Positions 1 through 9,601 of a stretch of 64,000 bases of DNA are shown here, piece after piece. Within the stretch, counting starts at the first letter, position 1. Each line of letters starts with the position of its first letter. The DNA lies in assembly GCA_040772305.1 (NCBI GenBank), contig JAXGYK010000001.1:806001-870000 (forward strand), written 5' to 3'. The notes under the pieces were generated by a model. It was given only the letters and a program-made list of their open reading frames with translations. It ran no database searches and was not told the DNA's origin. A program made the translations under genes and the position numbers. This DNA is from Mesolinea sp040772305 (GTDB taxonomy: Bacteria; Chloroflexota; Anaerolineae; Anaerolineales; Anaerolineaceae).

Positions 1-2372
1 GAGCCCAGAGCTAATGCCGGGGCACCGTCGGTTACCAGGTTCAACCAAAGCAATTGAATGGGAGAGAGTGGCGTATTCCAGCCGAAGACCGTCGCCAGGA
101 AGATGATCATGATCTCAGCAATGTTGCAGCTTACCAGGTAGTAGACGAACTTGCGGATGTTGCTGTAGATAATGCGGCCCTGTTCTACGGCGCTGACGAT
201 GCTGGCATAGTTGTCGTCGGTGAGAACCATATCGGCTGTTTCTTTGGCTACATCGGTGCCGGTGATACCCATGGCAACGCCAATATCTGCACGTTTGATA
301 GCAGGGGCATCGTTGACGCCATCGCCGGTCATTGCGACGATTTCACCGTTGCTGCGCAAAGCATCAACGATCTTCATTTTATGTTCCGGGCTAACCCGGG
401 CATAAACATCGGTGATCTTTACGATTTCACGCATTTCCTCGGGGGATTTATCCTCAATTTCAGCACCAGTCAAAACCTGATGCCCGGCTTGCAGCAGACC
501 GATATCTTCGGCAATTGCTTTCGCGGTGTTGGGGAAGTCGCCCGTGATCATTACAGAGCGGATGCCAGCGCCCTGGGCTTCCTTGAGGGCAGGTTTTACT
601 TCTGGGCGGCTGGGGTCGATCATACCAATCAGGCCGGCGAATACCAGGTCTTTTTCCAGATATTCCGGGGTGATCTCAGCCGGTTTTTCCGGTACGGGAC
701 GGTAAGCCACACCCAAAACACGCAGAGCCTGTTTGGTCATGGCGTCGTTAGCATTCAAAACAGATTGACGCAGTTCGTCTGAAAGCGGTACGACGGTATT
801 GTCCATTTTCTGGAAGCCATTACATAGCTTGAGCACCAGATCCGGAGCGCCTTTTACATTCACAACGTATTTATTGACTTTTTCGTCCGAGTAGAAGGGG
901 CTAATGTCGCCGCCACCGGGTTTGACAATTTCATGTACGGTTACCATGCGTTTGCGGTCACTGTCAAAGGGGATTTCCTGAGAGCGCGGGTAGTTGGTGT
1001 TCAACTCCTGAGTTGTGGCGCCAGCCTTATGAGCCGCAACCAGAATGGAGCCTTCGGTTGGGTCACCGACCATGCGGTAGGTGCTACGACCGTCACTTTC
1101 GCCAGTAGGCTCCAGCTGCGCATCGTTATTCAAGGAACCAACCCACAGGGCATTGCGGACACCTTGATATTTTTTGAGATCGATGATTTCGCCGTTGATG
1201 GAAAAATCACCTACCGGTTCGTAGCCTGTGCCTGAAACCTTGACATTTTGGCCGTCCACCCATAGATCGGTGACGGTCATCTGGTTTTGCGTAAGGGTTC
1301 CAGTTTTATCGGTGCAGATTGTGGTGACGGAACCCAGGGTTTCCACCGAAGCCAGTTTGCGAATAAGGGCGTGGCGGTGAACCATTTCACGCATGCCGCC
1401 CGCCAGACTGATGGTTACCACGGCGGGCAAGCCTTCTGGTACAGCTGCGATAGCGAGCGAGACGGCTATCATGAACAGAGCAACAAGTTCGTCCCAGAAT
1501 TCACGAGAGCCAATAGCAGCTGTGCCTTCAAACATGAAGCGGATAACTCCAATGACGAAGACCAAAATACAAACGATCATAGCTGCGATGCCCAGGGTTT
1601 TGCCAAGCTGATCCAAGCGTTTTTGGAGGGGAGTCTGTTCCTCTTCTACGGTTTGGAGCATGGTAGCAATGAGCCCAAGCTGGGTTTGCATACCGGTACC
1701 GGTAACGATGCCCTTGCCACGGCCGTAGGTAACTGTAGTGCCCATAAAAGCCGAATTTCCCCGGTCGCCAAGGGGAATATCAGCCTCCAGACGACCTTCG
1801 GCATTCTTTTTTGCAGGTACCGATTCTCCTGTGAGTGAGGCCTCTTCGATGCTTAGGTTAACGGCTTCCAAAAGGCGCAGGTCGGCAGGGATGTGGTTGC
1901 CGGCTTCGACAAAGACAATATCGCCGGGTACTAACTCTCGTGAGGGCACACTGCTGCGGTGGCCGTCGCGCAGTACCTGTGCCTCGGGAGCCGCCATCTT
2001 TTTGAGCGCGGCCAAGGAAGCTTCAGCGCGCGATTCCTGAACAATGCCCATAATGGCATTGAGAACTACGATTAACAGAATGGCACCGGCTTCAATCCAG
2101 TCACCCAGGAATGCTGAAATCAGCGCTGCGCCGATTAGAAGCCAAATGACAAAGTTGTTAATCTGAGCCCAGAGCATTTGGGCAAAGGTCGTGCGCTTCT
2201 TCTCAATTAACTCGTTAGGACCATATTTTTCCAGCCGTGCAGCTGCTTCAGCACTGCTAAGGCCTGTTTCCTGCGGCACTTCCAACTGTTCCAGGACCTT
2301 TTCGGGTTCCAGAGCATGCCAGAAAACCTGCAGCACTTCTGGTGCATTGGTGTTGGACATCTTTTCGCTCAT
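1..2372 (-). CDS. cation-transporting P-type ATPase, IIA (Ca2+/PMR1-like), 3' end beyond window
   Basis: ATP-driven membrane cation pump, probably exporting Ca2+ or Mn2+. The ATG at 2372 has an AAGGAG site just upstream. About 790 residues are visible in order: N-terminal cation-ATPase domain, actuator motif LTGESVPAKK, membrane motif PEGLPAVV, phosphorylation motif CTDKTGTLT with the aspartate near residue 355, nucleotide-binding KGAPD, MITGD, and hinge MTGDGVNDAPA. The reading frame is open to base 1 and ends inside the NLVTDGAPALALG membrane segment, so the last four or five helices and the stop lie outside the window. All catalytic motifs are intact. The family is certain; the transported ion is inferred from the IIA-type PEGLP motif. 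It is divergent from holB across about 195 bases. Confidence 0.95.
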   Translation of the reverse strand, partial: MSEKMSNTNAPEVLQVFWHALEPEKVLEQLEVPQETGLSSAEAAARLEKYGPNELIEKKRTTFAQMLWAQINNFVIWLLIGAALISAFLGDWIEAGAILLIVVLNAIMGIVQESRAEASLAALKKMAAPEAQVLRDGHRSSVPSRELVPGDIVFVEAGNHIPADLRLLEAVNLSIEEASLTGESVPAKKNAEGRLEADIPLGDRGNSAFMGTTVTYGRGKGIVTGTGMQTQLGLIATMLQTVEEEQTPLQKRLDQLGKTLGIAAMIVCILVFVIGVIRFMFEGTAAIGSREFWDELVALFMIAVSLAIAAVPEGLPAVVTISLAGGMREMVHRHALIRKLASVETLGSVTTICTDKTGTLTQNQMTVTDLWVDGQNVKVSGTGYEPVGDFSINGEIIDLKKYQGVRNALWVGSLNNDAQLEPTGESDGRSTYRMVGDPTEGSILVAAHKAGATTQELNTNYPRSQEIPFDSDRKRMVTVHEIVKPGGGDISPFYSDEKVNKYVVNVKGAPDLVLKLCNGFQKMDNTVVPLSDELRQSVLNANDAMTKQALRVLGVAYRPVPEKPAEITPEYLEKDLVFAGLIGMIDPSRPEVKPALKEAQGAGIRSVMITGDFPNTAKAIAEDIGLLQAGHQVLTGAEIEDKSPEEMREIVKITDVYARVSPEHKMKIVDALRSNGEIVAMTGDGVNDAPAIKRADIGVAMGITGTDVAKETADMVLTDDNYASIVSAVEQGRIIYSNIRKFVYYLVSCNIAEIMIIFLATVFGWNTPLSPIQLLWLNLVTDGAPALALG

Positions 2373-2555
2373 TAATTACTCCTTATGGAATTGCACTCGC
2401 TCTACTAAACTAAATAATTATAGTACATAAGGCCTAAGCATGGTCAGAAAAGAGATAAAAAAACCTGAAGATCGGAGAATTTCTGGTATTAAAATTTGCT
2501 GGAAAGGCAAAAGGCAGGAACTCTGTTTAGCAGTTTGGAAAGCTATTCCCTGTGT

Positions 2556-2561
2556 TAAAAT
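2556..2561 (+). promoter_or_regulatory. -10 element of a probable leaderless promoter for holB
   Basis: TAAAAT ends exactly 6 nt before the holB ATG and no Shine-Dalgarno site lies between, so transcription should start at or next to the start codon. No clear -35 is visible. Confidence 0.5.
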
Positions 2562-2567
2562 CCAACT

Positions 2568-3575
2568 ATGCAATGGAAGCTTTACGGACACGATGCGGCG
2601 ATTGCCCTGCTGAAAAGGCAGGTGCAGCCTGAGAAACTGCGGCACGCTTATTTGATCACAGGACCCGAAGGGGTTGGCCGGCGCAGTTTAGCCCTGGCTT
2701 TTGCTCAAGCGCTGAATTGTTTAAACCCAGGTACACAGGGGGATTTTTGCGGGGAATGCCTGCCTTGCCGTCAGATCCGGGCAGAAGCATTTGCAGACTT
2801 AACGATGATTACTGCCGAAGCGGGCAAAGAACTGAAAATTGATCAGATCCGCGCTATGCAGCAAAGTCTGGCGCTGAAACCTTATCAGTCGCAGTATCGG
2901 ATTGTCATCATCCAGGATTTTCAAAAAGCCACTGTTTCAGCAAGCAATGCTCTGCTTAAGTCTTTGGAAGAGCCGCCTGGCCATGCTGTGATCATCCTTA
3001 CAGCAGATGCTGCCGAGAGCTTGCTTGCCACAATTGTTTCGCGCTGTGAACTTGTGCGCTTGCGGCCGGCTTCCATGCAGACCAGCTTAAAAGCCCTGCA
3101 GGAAACGGGGTTAAGTGCGCAGGAAGCCACCCGACTGGCGCATCTTTGCGGAGGCAGGCTGGGTCTGGCAAAGCGCCTGATGGAAGATGAAGACTTGATT
3201 GCGGAACGCCTTGAGATGCTTGACCAGCTTTTAGAACTATTGCCGCTTAAACGGCGTGAGAGGCTGCAATGGTGCGAGGCTTACTTGCGCCAAAAAGCTG
3301 CTCCCCGTGAACTGGTGACGAGCCTGGTACCCATTTGGCTTAGTTTCTGGCGCGATGTATTGATTAGTGTTACAGCGGCCGAACTTCCGCTTGTGAATTT
3401 AGACCGCAAAGCAGAACTGGCTGCAGTGGCAGAACAAATGACAGCCGCCGAAAGTTTGGCATTGCTGCGGGCGCACGAGGCAGCTCTTGAGCAGGCAGAA
3501 GCCTATGTGAATGCACGGCTGCTTTTGGAAAACCTGGTATTACTTGCTCCACAGGTAAACCTTGAATTTGCCTGA
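2568..3575 (+). CDS. holB: DNA polymerase III subunit delta'
   Basis: Clamp-loader AAA+ subunit of 335 aa that helps load the sliding clamp during replication. The N-terminus carries a degenerate Walker A, GPEGVGRRS (residues 32-40), and the zinc-binding cysteines C51, C61, C64 and C67 typical of DnaX/HolB proteins. The clamp-loader motif SNALLKSLEEPP lies near residue 125 and a sensor-type SRCE follows. Walker A lacks the canonical GKT, as is usual for delta', which binds but does not hydrolyse ATP. The ATG at 2568 is placed 6 nt after a TAAAAT hexamer with no ribosome-binding site. dnaX, the closest alternative, would be longer and have an intact P-loop. Confidence 0.93.
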   Translation: MQWKLYGHDAAIALLKRQVQPEKLRHAYLITGPEGVGRRSLALAFAQALNCLNPGTQGDFCGECLPCRQIRAEAFADLTMITAEAGKELKIDQIRAMQQSLALKPYQSQYRIVIIQDFQKATVSASNALLKSLEEPPGHAVIILTADAAESLLATIVSRCELVRLRPASMQTSLKALQETGLSAQEATRLAHLCGGRLGLAKRLMEDEDLIAERLEMLDQLLELLPLKRRERLQWCEAYLRQKAAPRELVTSLVPIWLSFWRDVLISVTAAELPLVNLDRKAELAAVAEQMTAAESLALLRAHEAALEQAEAYVNARLLLENLVLLAPQVNLEFA

Positions 3576-3685
3576 GTTTTGGATAGATAGCCGCTTCTTT
3601 ATCATTAAACCAGGAAATCTTAAAACACCCTGGTAAACCCATGCAACAAGTATTACAAACTCCAGACATTGCCGCAAGTACAGAC

Positions 3686-3691
3686 TATAAT
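3686..3691 (+). promoter_or_regulatory. -10 element of a probable leaderless promoter for chrA
   Basis: Perfect TATAAT, 7 nt before the ATG at 3699. It lies inside the longer reading frame that opens at 3669, so it argues for the downstream start. No Shine-Dalgarno site precedes 3699. Confidence 0.5.
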
Positions 3692-3698
3692 CGGGCAC

Positions 3699-4946
3699 AT
3701 GTGCCCCGTACAGATACTGCCCACACAAGCTGAAATGCCGCAAGAAGACGCGCAAAGACAAATTGAACTTGAAAACGAAGACCCGCGCAAATATCCCAGC
3801 CTGTGGACCTATGTGCTTACCTGTTTCAAAATTGGCGCGATTTCTTTTGGTGCCCCTACAGCACATATCGCTATGATGGAAAACGAGTTTGTAAAGCGCC
3901 ATAAATGGATTAGCCAGGAAACGCTTTTGGATTTGCTTTCAGCCGCTAATTTAGTGCCTGGTCCTAATGCGTCTGAACTGTGCTACCACGTGGGCTACCT
4001 TACGAATGGCTACCCGGGGCTGATTTTGGGCGGTCTGGCGTTTATTACCCCTGCCTTTTTAACGGCTGTTTTAATGGGTGCACTTTATAAACGCTTTGGT
4101 GCTTTGCCGCAAGTAGAGTCGCTCTTCTATATCCTCAACCCCCTGGTTCTGGCGATCGTAATCGATACTACCTGGCGTATCAGCAAGACCAGCTTTAAGG
4201 GATGGAAACAAGTGGCTATTTTTGCGGCTGCTGTTGGCATGAAATTCCTGGACTGGAATGAAGGTATCATCCTTCCCTTATGCGGGCTTTTGGGAGTTGT
4301 TTTGCACCATAGTCTGCGCAACTTTCCTAAAAAGGCGACTCCTGCTGCGTTGTTCAGTCTTACCCCGCTGGGGCTTTTGAGTCCTTTAATCAGCCAGGCA
4401 GGCAATTTCTTGGATAACCTTTATGTGCAAATATTCCTCTTCTTTTTCAAAACTGGCGCGGTGATGTTTGGATCGGCAATGGTCCTTTTTGCCCTGATTG
4501 AAAAGGACGTTACACAACGTTTTGGCTGGCTTACGCTGCAAGAACTTACTGACGCAATTGCAGTAGGGCAAATTACACCCGGACCGGTTACCTCTGCCAG
4601 CAGTTTTGTGGGCTACTTGGTAGGAGGTTTTTGGGGCGCATTTTTGGCTATGACGGGCGTCTTTTTACCTTCTTTTATTGTGGTTATGATTACGGCTCCG
4701 CTGCTGAAAAAAATGCGTGATTCTGTTGTAGCCAAAGCCTTTCTTAAGGGAGTGAATGCCGGCGTAGTGGCTTTGATTCTCTTTGTGGTGTTTGTTCTGG
4801 CACAAAACGCGGTCACAGACCTTTGGACCGGGCTCTTGCTATTGGGCGGTCTTGGCCTCTTGGTTAAGTTCGAACAACCTCCTTATATTTTGGTGATTAG
4901 CGGAATAGTGCTTGGTTTATTGCGCATTTATTTCCTGGGGGGATAA
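3699..4946 (+). CDS. chrA: CHR-family chromate transporter (long, two-domain)
   Basis: Membrane protein of about 415 aa with two homologous CHR halves, each with about five to six hydrophobic segments. The first half shows the family signature SFGAPTAHIAMMENEFV followed by LVPGPNASELCYHVGYL; the second shows MFGSAMVLFALIEKDV followed by ITPGPVTSASSFVGYL. These match the long bidomain ChrA form known to export chromate, though many family members have unknown substrates. The start at 3699 is preferred over 3669 because a TATAAT hexamer sits 7 nt upstream. The downstream helicase gene begins within about 50 bases, so co-transcription is likely. Confidence 0.88.
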   Translation: MCPVQILPTQAEMPQEDAQRQIELENEDPRKYPSLWTYVLTCFKIGAISFGAPTAHIAMMENEFVKRHKWISQETLLDLLSAANLVPGPNASELCYHVGYLTNGYPGLILGGLAFITPAFLTAVLMGALYKRFGALPQVESLFYILNPLVLAIVIDTTWRISKTSFKGWKQVAIFAAAVGMKFLDWNEGIILPLCGLLGVVLHHSLRNFPKKATPAALFSLTPLGLLSPLISQAGNFLDNLYVQIFLFFFKTGAVMFGSAMVLFALIEKDVTQRFGWLTLQELTDAIAVGQITPGPVTSASSFVGYLVGGFWGAFLAMTGVFLPSFIVVMITAPLLKKMRDSVVAKAFLKGVNAGVVALILFVVFVLAQNAVTDLWTGLLLLGGLGLLVKFEQPPYILVISGIVLGLLRIYFLGG

Positions 4947-4995
4947 ACGAGACAGCTATAGTTCTGTGCACTTTACAGAACAAGGTATTTTAAGA

Positions 4996-7221
4996 ATGGC
5001 CGCGGAATTGGCGCGGTACAATTGCTATCCCATGGATGAATTTTTAGACCTTTTGAATGCACAGCAACAGGCTGCAGTAGCGGCTCCCGCTGGCCCCACG
5101 CTGATTTTGGCTGGCCCGGGTTCGGGGAAAACTCGCGTGCTCACATATCGTATTGCTTATCTTATTGGTGTAATGCAGGTGCCCAGCTATCGGATTATGG
5201 CAGTTACTTTTACGAACAAGGCTGCTAAAGAAATGGGTTCCAGGGTAGAAAAATTACTGGCAACCCAGGCAGCGGACATTTGGTTGGGTACCTTCCATGG
5301 CCTGTGCGGGCGTATTCTGCGCCGTGAGGCTGACTTGCTGCCTGTAGATGCGCAGTTTGTCATTTTTGACGCAGACGATCAGCAAAGTCTGATGAAGCTG
5401 ATTGTGAAGGAAGCCAATCTGGACGAAAAACTCTACCGGCCGGCTTCGGTATTAGATGCTATCAGCCGTGCAAAGAACGAGCTGATTGGCCCTGAAGACT
5501 ATCCGGTCAAGAACTTCCGTGATGAACAGCTGCGGCGCTTTTATCTGCGCTACCAGCAATTGCTCATCCAGAATAATGCCATGGACTTTGATGACATGCT
5601 GATGTACACCAACAGCATCCTGGAAACTTACCCCACTGTGAGAGAGAGCTACAGTCGCAAATTTGAGCACATATTAGTAGACGAATTTCAGGACACCAAC
5701 CTGGCTCAGTATGCGATATTAAAGAACCTGGCTGGTTTTCATCGCAACCTGTATGTAGTCGGGGATGAAGACCAGAGCATCTACCGCTGGAGAGGAGCCG
5801 ACTACCGCAACCTGAAGCGCTTTACCAAGGACTTCAGCGATGCACGTACAATTTTGTTGGAACAAAACTACCGCTCGACTCAGACGATATTGGACGCTGC
5901 GATGGCTGTTATTGACCGCAATACCAACCGCACCCAAAAGAAGCTGTTTACCGAATCCAAACCGGGGGAAAAGATCAGCCTTGTAGTAGCCAGCGATGAC
6001 CGTGAAGAGGCAGAGCTGGTAGCTGCAGCTGTCCAGGCGGGTATTCGCAAGGCTGGGTTAAACCCGGCTGCCTTTGCGGTAATGTACCGCACTAATGCCC
6101 AAAGCCGCCTGCTGGAGGAGGCCTTCCGCCGCAAAGGAATTGCCTACCGTTTGGTCGGAGCGCAGCGCTTTTATGGCCGGCGGGAAGTGAAGGATATTAT
6201 TTCTTTCCTGCGAGTAATCTATAACCCCAAAGATGAAGTGAGCTTACGTCGCATTATCAACATACCCCCTCGGGCAATCGGAGAGAAGACTATCGAGAAG
6301 CTGGCAAAAACCGCTGCGGAACACGAGCAAAGCATGGGAGAAGTTTTATTGCAGCTGGCTGGTGGTGACGAAGCACTGGCAACTGAACTGGGTAAAGAAG
6401 GCATACGTTTGGGCATTTTCGGCAAACTTTTAGCTGATTGGCGTGCGCTTGCAGCAAAGAACACGGTTGCGATCCTTTTGGACCGGGTGGTCGAAGACAC
6501 GGGATATCAGGCCTATATTCAGGATCGCAGCGAGGAAGGTCAGGACCGTTGGGAGAACGTGCTGGAGCTGCGCAATGTTACGACCGAATATGATGAAGAA
6601 GGCCTGGCGAGCTTTCTGGAAGCAATGAGTCTGGTAGCTGACCAGGACACGCTGCCGGAGGCAGTGGACGCACCAACAATGCTTACCTTGCACGCAGCCA
6701 AAGGCCTGGAATTTGACCAGGTTTTTATTACCGGATTGGATGAGTTTTTATTACCGCATGGCCGCAGTCGGGATGACGATGAAGCCCTGGAAGAGGAGCG
6801 GCGCCTGCTGTATGTGGGCATCACGCGTGCGCGCAAGAAGCTGACCCTAACGCGTGCTCAGCGCCGCCGCAGTCCTTATGGCAGCTACGAAGGAACGATA
6901 CCTTCCCGGTTTTTGGATGACCTGCCCAGCGCCTTGCTTAGCGGCAGCCCGCGCAACCTGCCCAACCAATATTCAGTCAATCGCATGTCTCAGGGCCAAA
7001 ACCGCTGGGATAGCCCGGCTTTTATGCCAGCGCGGCGGATTATATACCACGCTCCCAAGACGCGCTTTAAGCCTGGAATGCAGGTGAAACATCCCAGCTA
7101 CGGACGAGGGGTTGTAAAAACCAGCAAGGCAGCACATGGCGACGAAACCGTAGAGATTTACTTTGAAGGCGTGGGTTTAAAGTGTTTGATGGCTTCTTTG
7201 GCCCGGCTGGAGATTCTATAA
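4996..7221 (+). CDS. pcrA: ATP-dependent DNA helicase, UvrD/PcrA family
   Basis: SF1 3'-5' DNA helicase of about 741 aa acting in repair and recombination. Walker A is GPGSGKT (about residues 40-46). Further motifs are FTNKAAKEM (Ia), VDEFQDTN (II), GDEDQSIYRWRGAD (III), LEQNYRST (IV), LHAAKGLEFDQVF (V) and LLYVGITRARKKL (VI). The C-terminus has the PcrA-like tail motif KPGMQVKHPSYGRGVV. The ATG at 4996 has a weak AAGG about 9 nt upstream; the ATG at 5032 (MDEFLDLLN) matches the usual family start and is the alternative. Upstream TTG codons would overlap chrA and are unlikely. Confidence 0.95.
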   Translation: MAAELARYNCYPMDEFLDLLNAQQQAAVAAPAGPTLILAGPGSGKTRVLTYRIAYLIGVMQVPSYRIMAVTFTNKAAKEMGSRVEKLLATQAADIWLGTFHGLCGRILRREADLLPVDAQFVIFDADDQQSLMKLIVKEANLDEKLYRPASVLDAISRAKNELIGPEDYPVKNFRDEQLRRFYLRYQQLLIQNNAMDFDDMLMYTNSILETYPTVRESYSRKFEHILVDEFQDTNLAQYAILKNLAGFHRNLYVVGDEDQSIYRWRGADYRNLKRFTKDFSDARTILLEQNYRSTQTILDAAMAVIDRNTNRTQKKLFTESKPGEKISLVVASDDREEAELVAAAVQAGIRKAGLNPAAFAVMYRTNAQSRLLEEAFRRKGIAYRLVGAQRFYGRREVKDIISFLRVIYNPKDEVSLRRIINIPPRAIGEKTIEKLAKTAAEHEQSMGEVLLQLAGGDEALATELGKEGIRLGIFGKLLADWRALAAKNTVAILLDRVVEDTGYQAYIQDRSEEGQDRWENVLELRNVTTEYDEEGLASFLEAMSLVADQDTLPEAVDAPTMLTLHAAKGLEFDQVFITGLDEFLLPHGRSRDDDEALEEERRLLYVGITRARKKLTLTRAQRRRSPYGSYEGTIPSRFLDDLPSALLSGSPRNLPNQYSVNRMSQGQNRWDSPAFMPARRIIYHAPKTRFKPGMQVKHPSYGRGVVKTSKAAHGDETVEIYFEGVGLKCLMASLARLEIL

Positions 7222-7357
7222 GCAGCCTAGATTCCTAAGTTGGTGCTATTGATGTTTTTACCGGGAGCAAACCTCCAAGAGATCACTTGCTTGTAGCAAC
7301 CATTTTATAAATTCACCCAGGTAAACACTTGCTGGCTACTCTTCCGGTATTTTCCGG

Positions 7358-7363
7358 TATGAT
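7358..7363 (+). promoter_or_regulatory. -10 element of a probable leaderless promoter
   Basis: TATGAT ends 6 nt before the GTG start at 7370, with no ribosome-binding site. A tandem near-repeat of TTCCGGTAT lies just upstream (7342-7360) and overlaps the hexamer. Confidence 0.45.
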
Positions 7364-7369
7364 TCAAAT

Positions 7370-8863
7370 GTGCATACACGTGCAAAGCTTTTAGCCTTTG
7401 GATTTGCCTTGCCTTTGCTTGGCCTGGCATGTCGTTTTACTAATCCCACACCGGTGGCTTGGGTGGCTACGCCCAGCGCCGAAGTGCTGCATATGACGGA
7501 TACAGCGGTTGCGTTAACGCAAAAGCCCACAAAATCTATACCTACTGAAACTCCTGTTCCCTTACCGCTGCAAGCAGAACGCACTCCAACGCCGCTGAAA
7601 GTGGAAGGCCCCTGGCTGATTTACCCGGGCAGGGATGAGGAACAGATTTTCGCTGCAGACTTGAACACAAATCTGTTTCGGCAGCTTGAGTTTCCGGCAA
7701 CGCCGCTGCTGGCGGATCTGTTTTACGGCACCTCCCCTGACGGTCAATATCTGTTGCTGCGGACAGGCGATTTTGAAGACGAAACCGGACCAGTTTTATG
7801 CCAGTTGGATGCGAAAACCTTGCAGGTGGAACTGGTGCATGCTTTGGTTGAAGCGGAGCAACTGGCTTTGATGCGGAGCCAGCCAGACAGCGCCAGTGCT
7901 CAGGCTTTTGAAGCCGTACTGCATGCAGGAGGCATTTCCTGGCGCAAAGACAGGGCTGTGTTTACGGCTGCCTTGCGCACGCGCACACCCAATTTGTATG
8001 CCTGGTCTCCTGAGCAGAATAAACTGCAACTACTGGCTGAACGCGCGGAGCAAGCCTTTGGCCCCTTGTGGGGCCCTGATATGCACAATCTAATTTTCCA
8101 GGAGACGGCCTTGGAGCCAAGTGGACCTGCATTGCAGGCCAATTACCTGGTTGCGCTGGATTACAACCGTCAGGACTTCGTGCGCACCTTGATGAAGATA
8201 CCGGCAGGAAGCAAGGCAAGCGTAATCGGTTGGATGAATGTCAATCAGATGCTGGTTGTACTTGCGGATGATGCTGGCCCATATGCGCTAAAATTAGTTG
8301 GGTTAAGCGGTGGTACACCGGCTGAAATCTTTGAAGGGCGGTTTGACGGATTTGCTTTTGATCCTGAACGGGGCTCGATTGTGCTGGCCATCGGCAATGA
8401 TGCTGCCGAAGCCAACCGGCAGTCGCCAGGTATTTATGTGAAGGCATCTGCCTCTACAAGATTCGAAATAATGCAATTGGGTACTTTTACAAACTTACAA
8501 TACCATCCTGCAAAAGGCTTGTTTTCTGCGTTTAATGGTTTTGACACGGTGGTGTTTCGGACAGGACTTATGAGCTTTATGATGGAGGTTATAGAACATA
8601 TAAGCTTTGCGAAAGATGGCAGCTGGATTTTAGCTTGGAACGGCAGTGCGGTTTACCTGTACGACGCGAAAGGTAACCGTTTGCAGACGGTTCGGGAGGA
8701 CGCAATCAGCGATGTTTTCTGGCAGCCTGATTCGCGAGGGTTTTACCTGGTTACCAAGGAGGCTTTGTATCATTACACCTTTCCACTCTTGCAGCCGATT
8801 AAGGTGAGCGACAATATTGGGCAGCAAAGCCCTTTACCCCATGCCTGGCTGGGAATTCAATGA
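7370..8863 (+). CDS. secreted lipoprotein, beta-propeller-like, function unknown
   Basis: Exported protein of 497 aa. It opens with a positively charged n-region and hydrophobic stretch ending in the lipobox LLGLAC, so Cys21 is the likely lipidated residue. A Thr/Pro-rich linker follows to about residue 75. The remainder has repeated strands of the kind seen in TolB/WD40 propellers, for example GTSPDGQYLLLR and FWQPDSRGFYLV, and probably sits outside the membrane. No catalytic motif was recognised. The GTG at 7370 is chosen because it follows TATGAT by 6 nt; an overlapping ATG at 7368 is in another frame. A UPF0173 hydrolase gene follows after 43 nt. Confidence 0.75.
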   Translation: MHTRAKLLAFGFALPLLGLACRFTNPTPVAWVATPSAEVLHMTDTAVALTQKPTKSIPTETPVPLPLQAERTPTPLKVEGPWLIYPGRDEEQIFAADLNTNLFRQLEFPATPLLADLFYGTSPDGQYLLLRTGDFEDETGPVLCQLDAKTLQVELVHALVEAEQLALMRSQPDSASAQAFEAVLHAGGISWRKDRAVFTAALRTRTPNLYAWSPEQNKLQLLAERAEQAFGPLWGPDMHNLIFQETALEPSGPALQANYLVALDYNRQDFVRTLMKIPAGSKASVIGWMNVNQMLVVLADDAGPYALKLVGLSGGTPAEIFEGRFDGFAFDPERGSIVLAIGNDAAEANRQSPGIYVKASASTRFEIMQLGTFTNLQYHPAKGLFSAFNGFDTVVFRTGLMSFMMEVIEHISFAKDGSWILAWNGSAVYLYDAKGNRLQTVREDAISDVFWQPDSRGFYLVTKEALYHYTFPLLQPIKVSDNIGQQSPLPHAWLGIQ

Positions 8864-8906
8864 AGCTAACCGGACTAGATTAAAGAAGTAGAAAAAGGAG
8901 ACAATA

Positions 8907-9590
8907 ATGACGATTAGATTTACATATTACGGCCATGCTGCATTGGGTTTAAACCTGGATGGAGTGCAGCTTTTGGTGGATCCAGCTTTTAGCGATATGC
9001 CCTATGATATTGGACTTGCTCAAAGCCTTGCGCCAGATTACATTTGCATTACCCATGGACACGGGGACCATGTAGGTGATGCAGTGGCCATTGCGGAACG
9101 CAGTGGGGCGACGCTTATTTCTAACGCTGAGATTTGCGGTTGGCTGAGCGAGAAAGGCTTAAAAACCAGCCCCCACCACCTGGGTGGAGGAAGACAGTAT
9201 CCTTTTGGCTACCTTAAGCTCACCTTTGCCCTGCATGGCTCGCCCTTGCCGTGTGGCGGATACGGGGGCAACCCAGCCGGTGTACTGATTACTAGTAATG
9301 AGGGTAAAAAGGTCTATTTTGCCGGTGATACAGGCTTGTTTGGCGATATGCGCCTGATTGGCGAGGAAGGCCTGGACCTGGCTGCTATTCCCATTGGTGA
9401 TACCTACACTATGGGGCCGACGGATGCACTGCGGGCTGTAAAACTGCTGCAGCCAAAAACGGTGGTTCCCATCCATTACGATACCTGGGAAATCATTGCC
9501 CAGGATGCGAATGCCTGGAAGGCCAGCGTGGAAGCCGAGACAAATACATGCTGTGTGGTTCTAAAGCCCGGCGAGAGTCTTGAGCTTTGA
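8907..9590 (+). CDS. UPF0173-type metal-dependent hydrolase (MBL fold)
   Basis: Cytoplasmic metallo-beta-lactamase-fold protein of 227 aa. It starts with the family pattern RFTYYGHAALGLNLDG and has the metal motif THGHGDHVGD near residue 50, a second ligand in HGSPLPCGG, FAGDTGLFGDM, and a final PIHYDTWE. Length and motifs match UPF0173 proteins, some related to L-ascorbate-6-phosphate lactonase (UlaG). The physiological substrate is unknown. An AAAAGGAG site precedes the ATG. The downstream molybdoenzyme gene begins about 11 nt after the stop, so the two are probably one transcript. Confidence 0.88.
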   Translation: MTIRFTYYGHAALGLNLDGVQLLVDPAFSDMPYDIGLAQSLAPDYICITHGHGDHVGDAVAIAERSGATLISNAEICGWLSEKGLKTSPHHLGGGRQYPFGYLKLTFALHGSPLPCGGYGGNPAGVLITSNEGKKVYFAGDTGLFGDMRLIGEEGLDLAAIPIGDTYTMGPTDALRAVKLLQPKTVVPIHYDTWEIIAQDANAWKASVEAETNTCCVVLKPGESLEL

Positions 9591-9601
9591 GGCAGAACTC
9601 G

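Noticed and set aside
54..1838. Plus-strand frames over the ATPase region
   Set aside because: They are antisense to the P-type ATPase gene, whose catalytic motifs are unmistakable on the minus strand.
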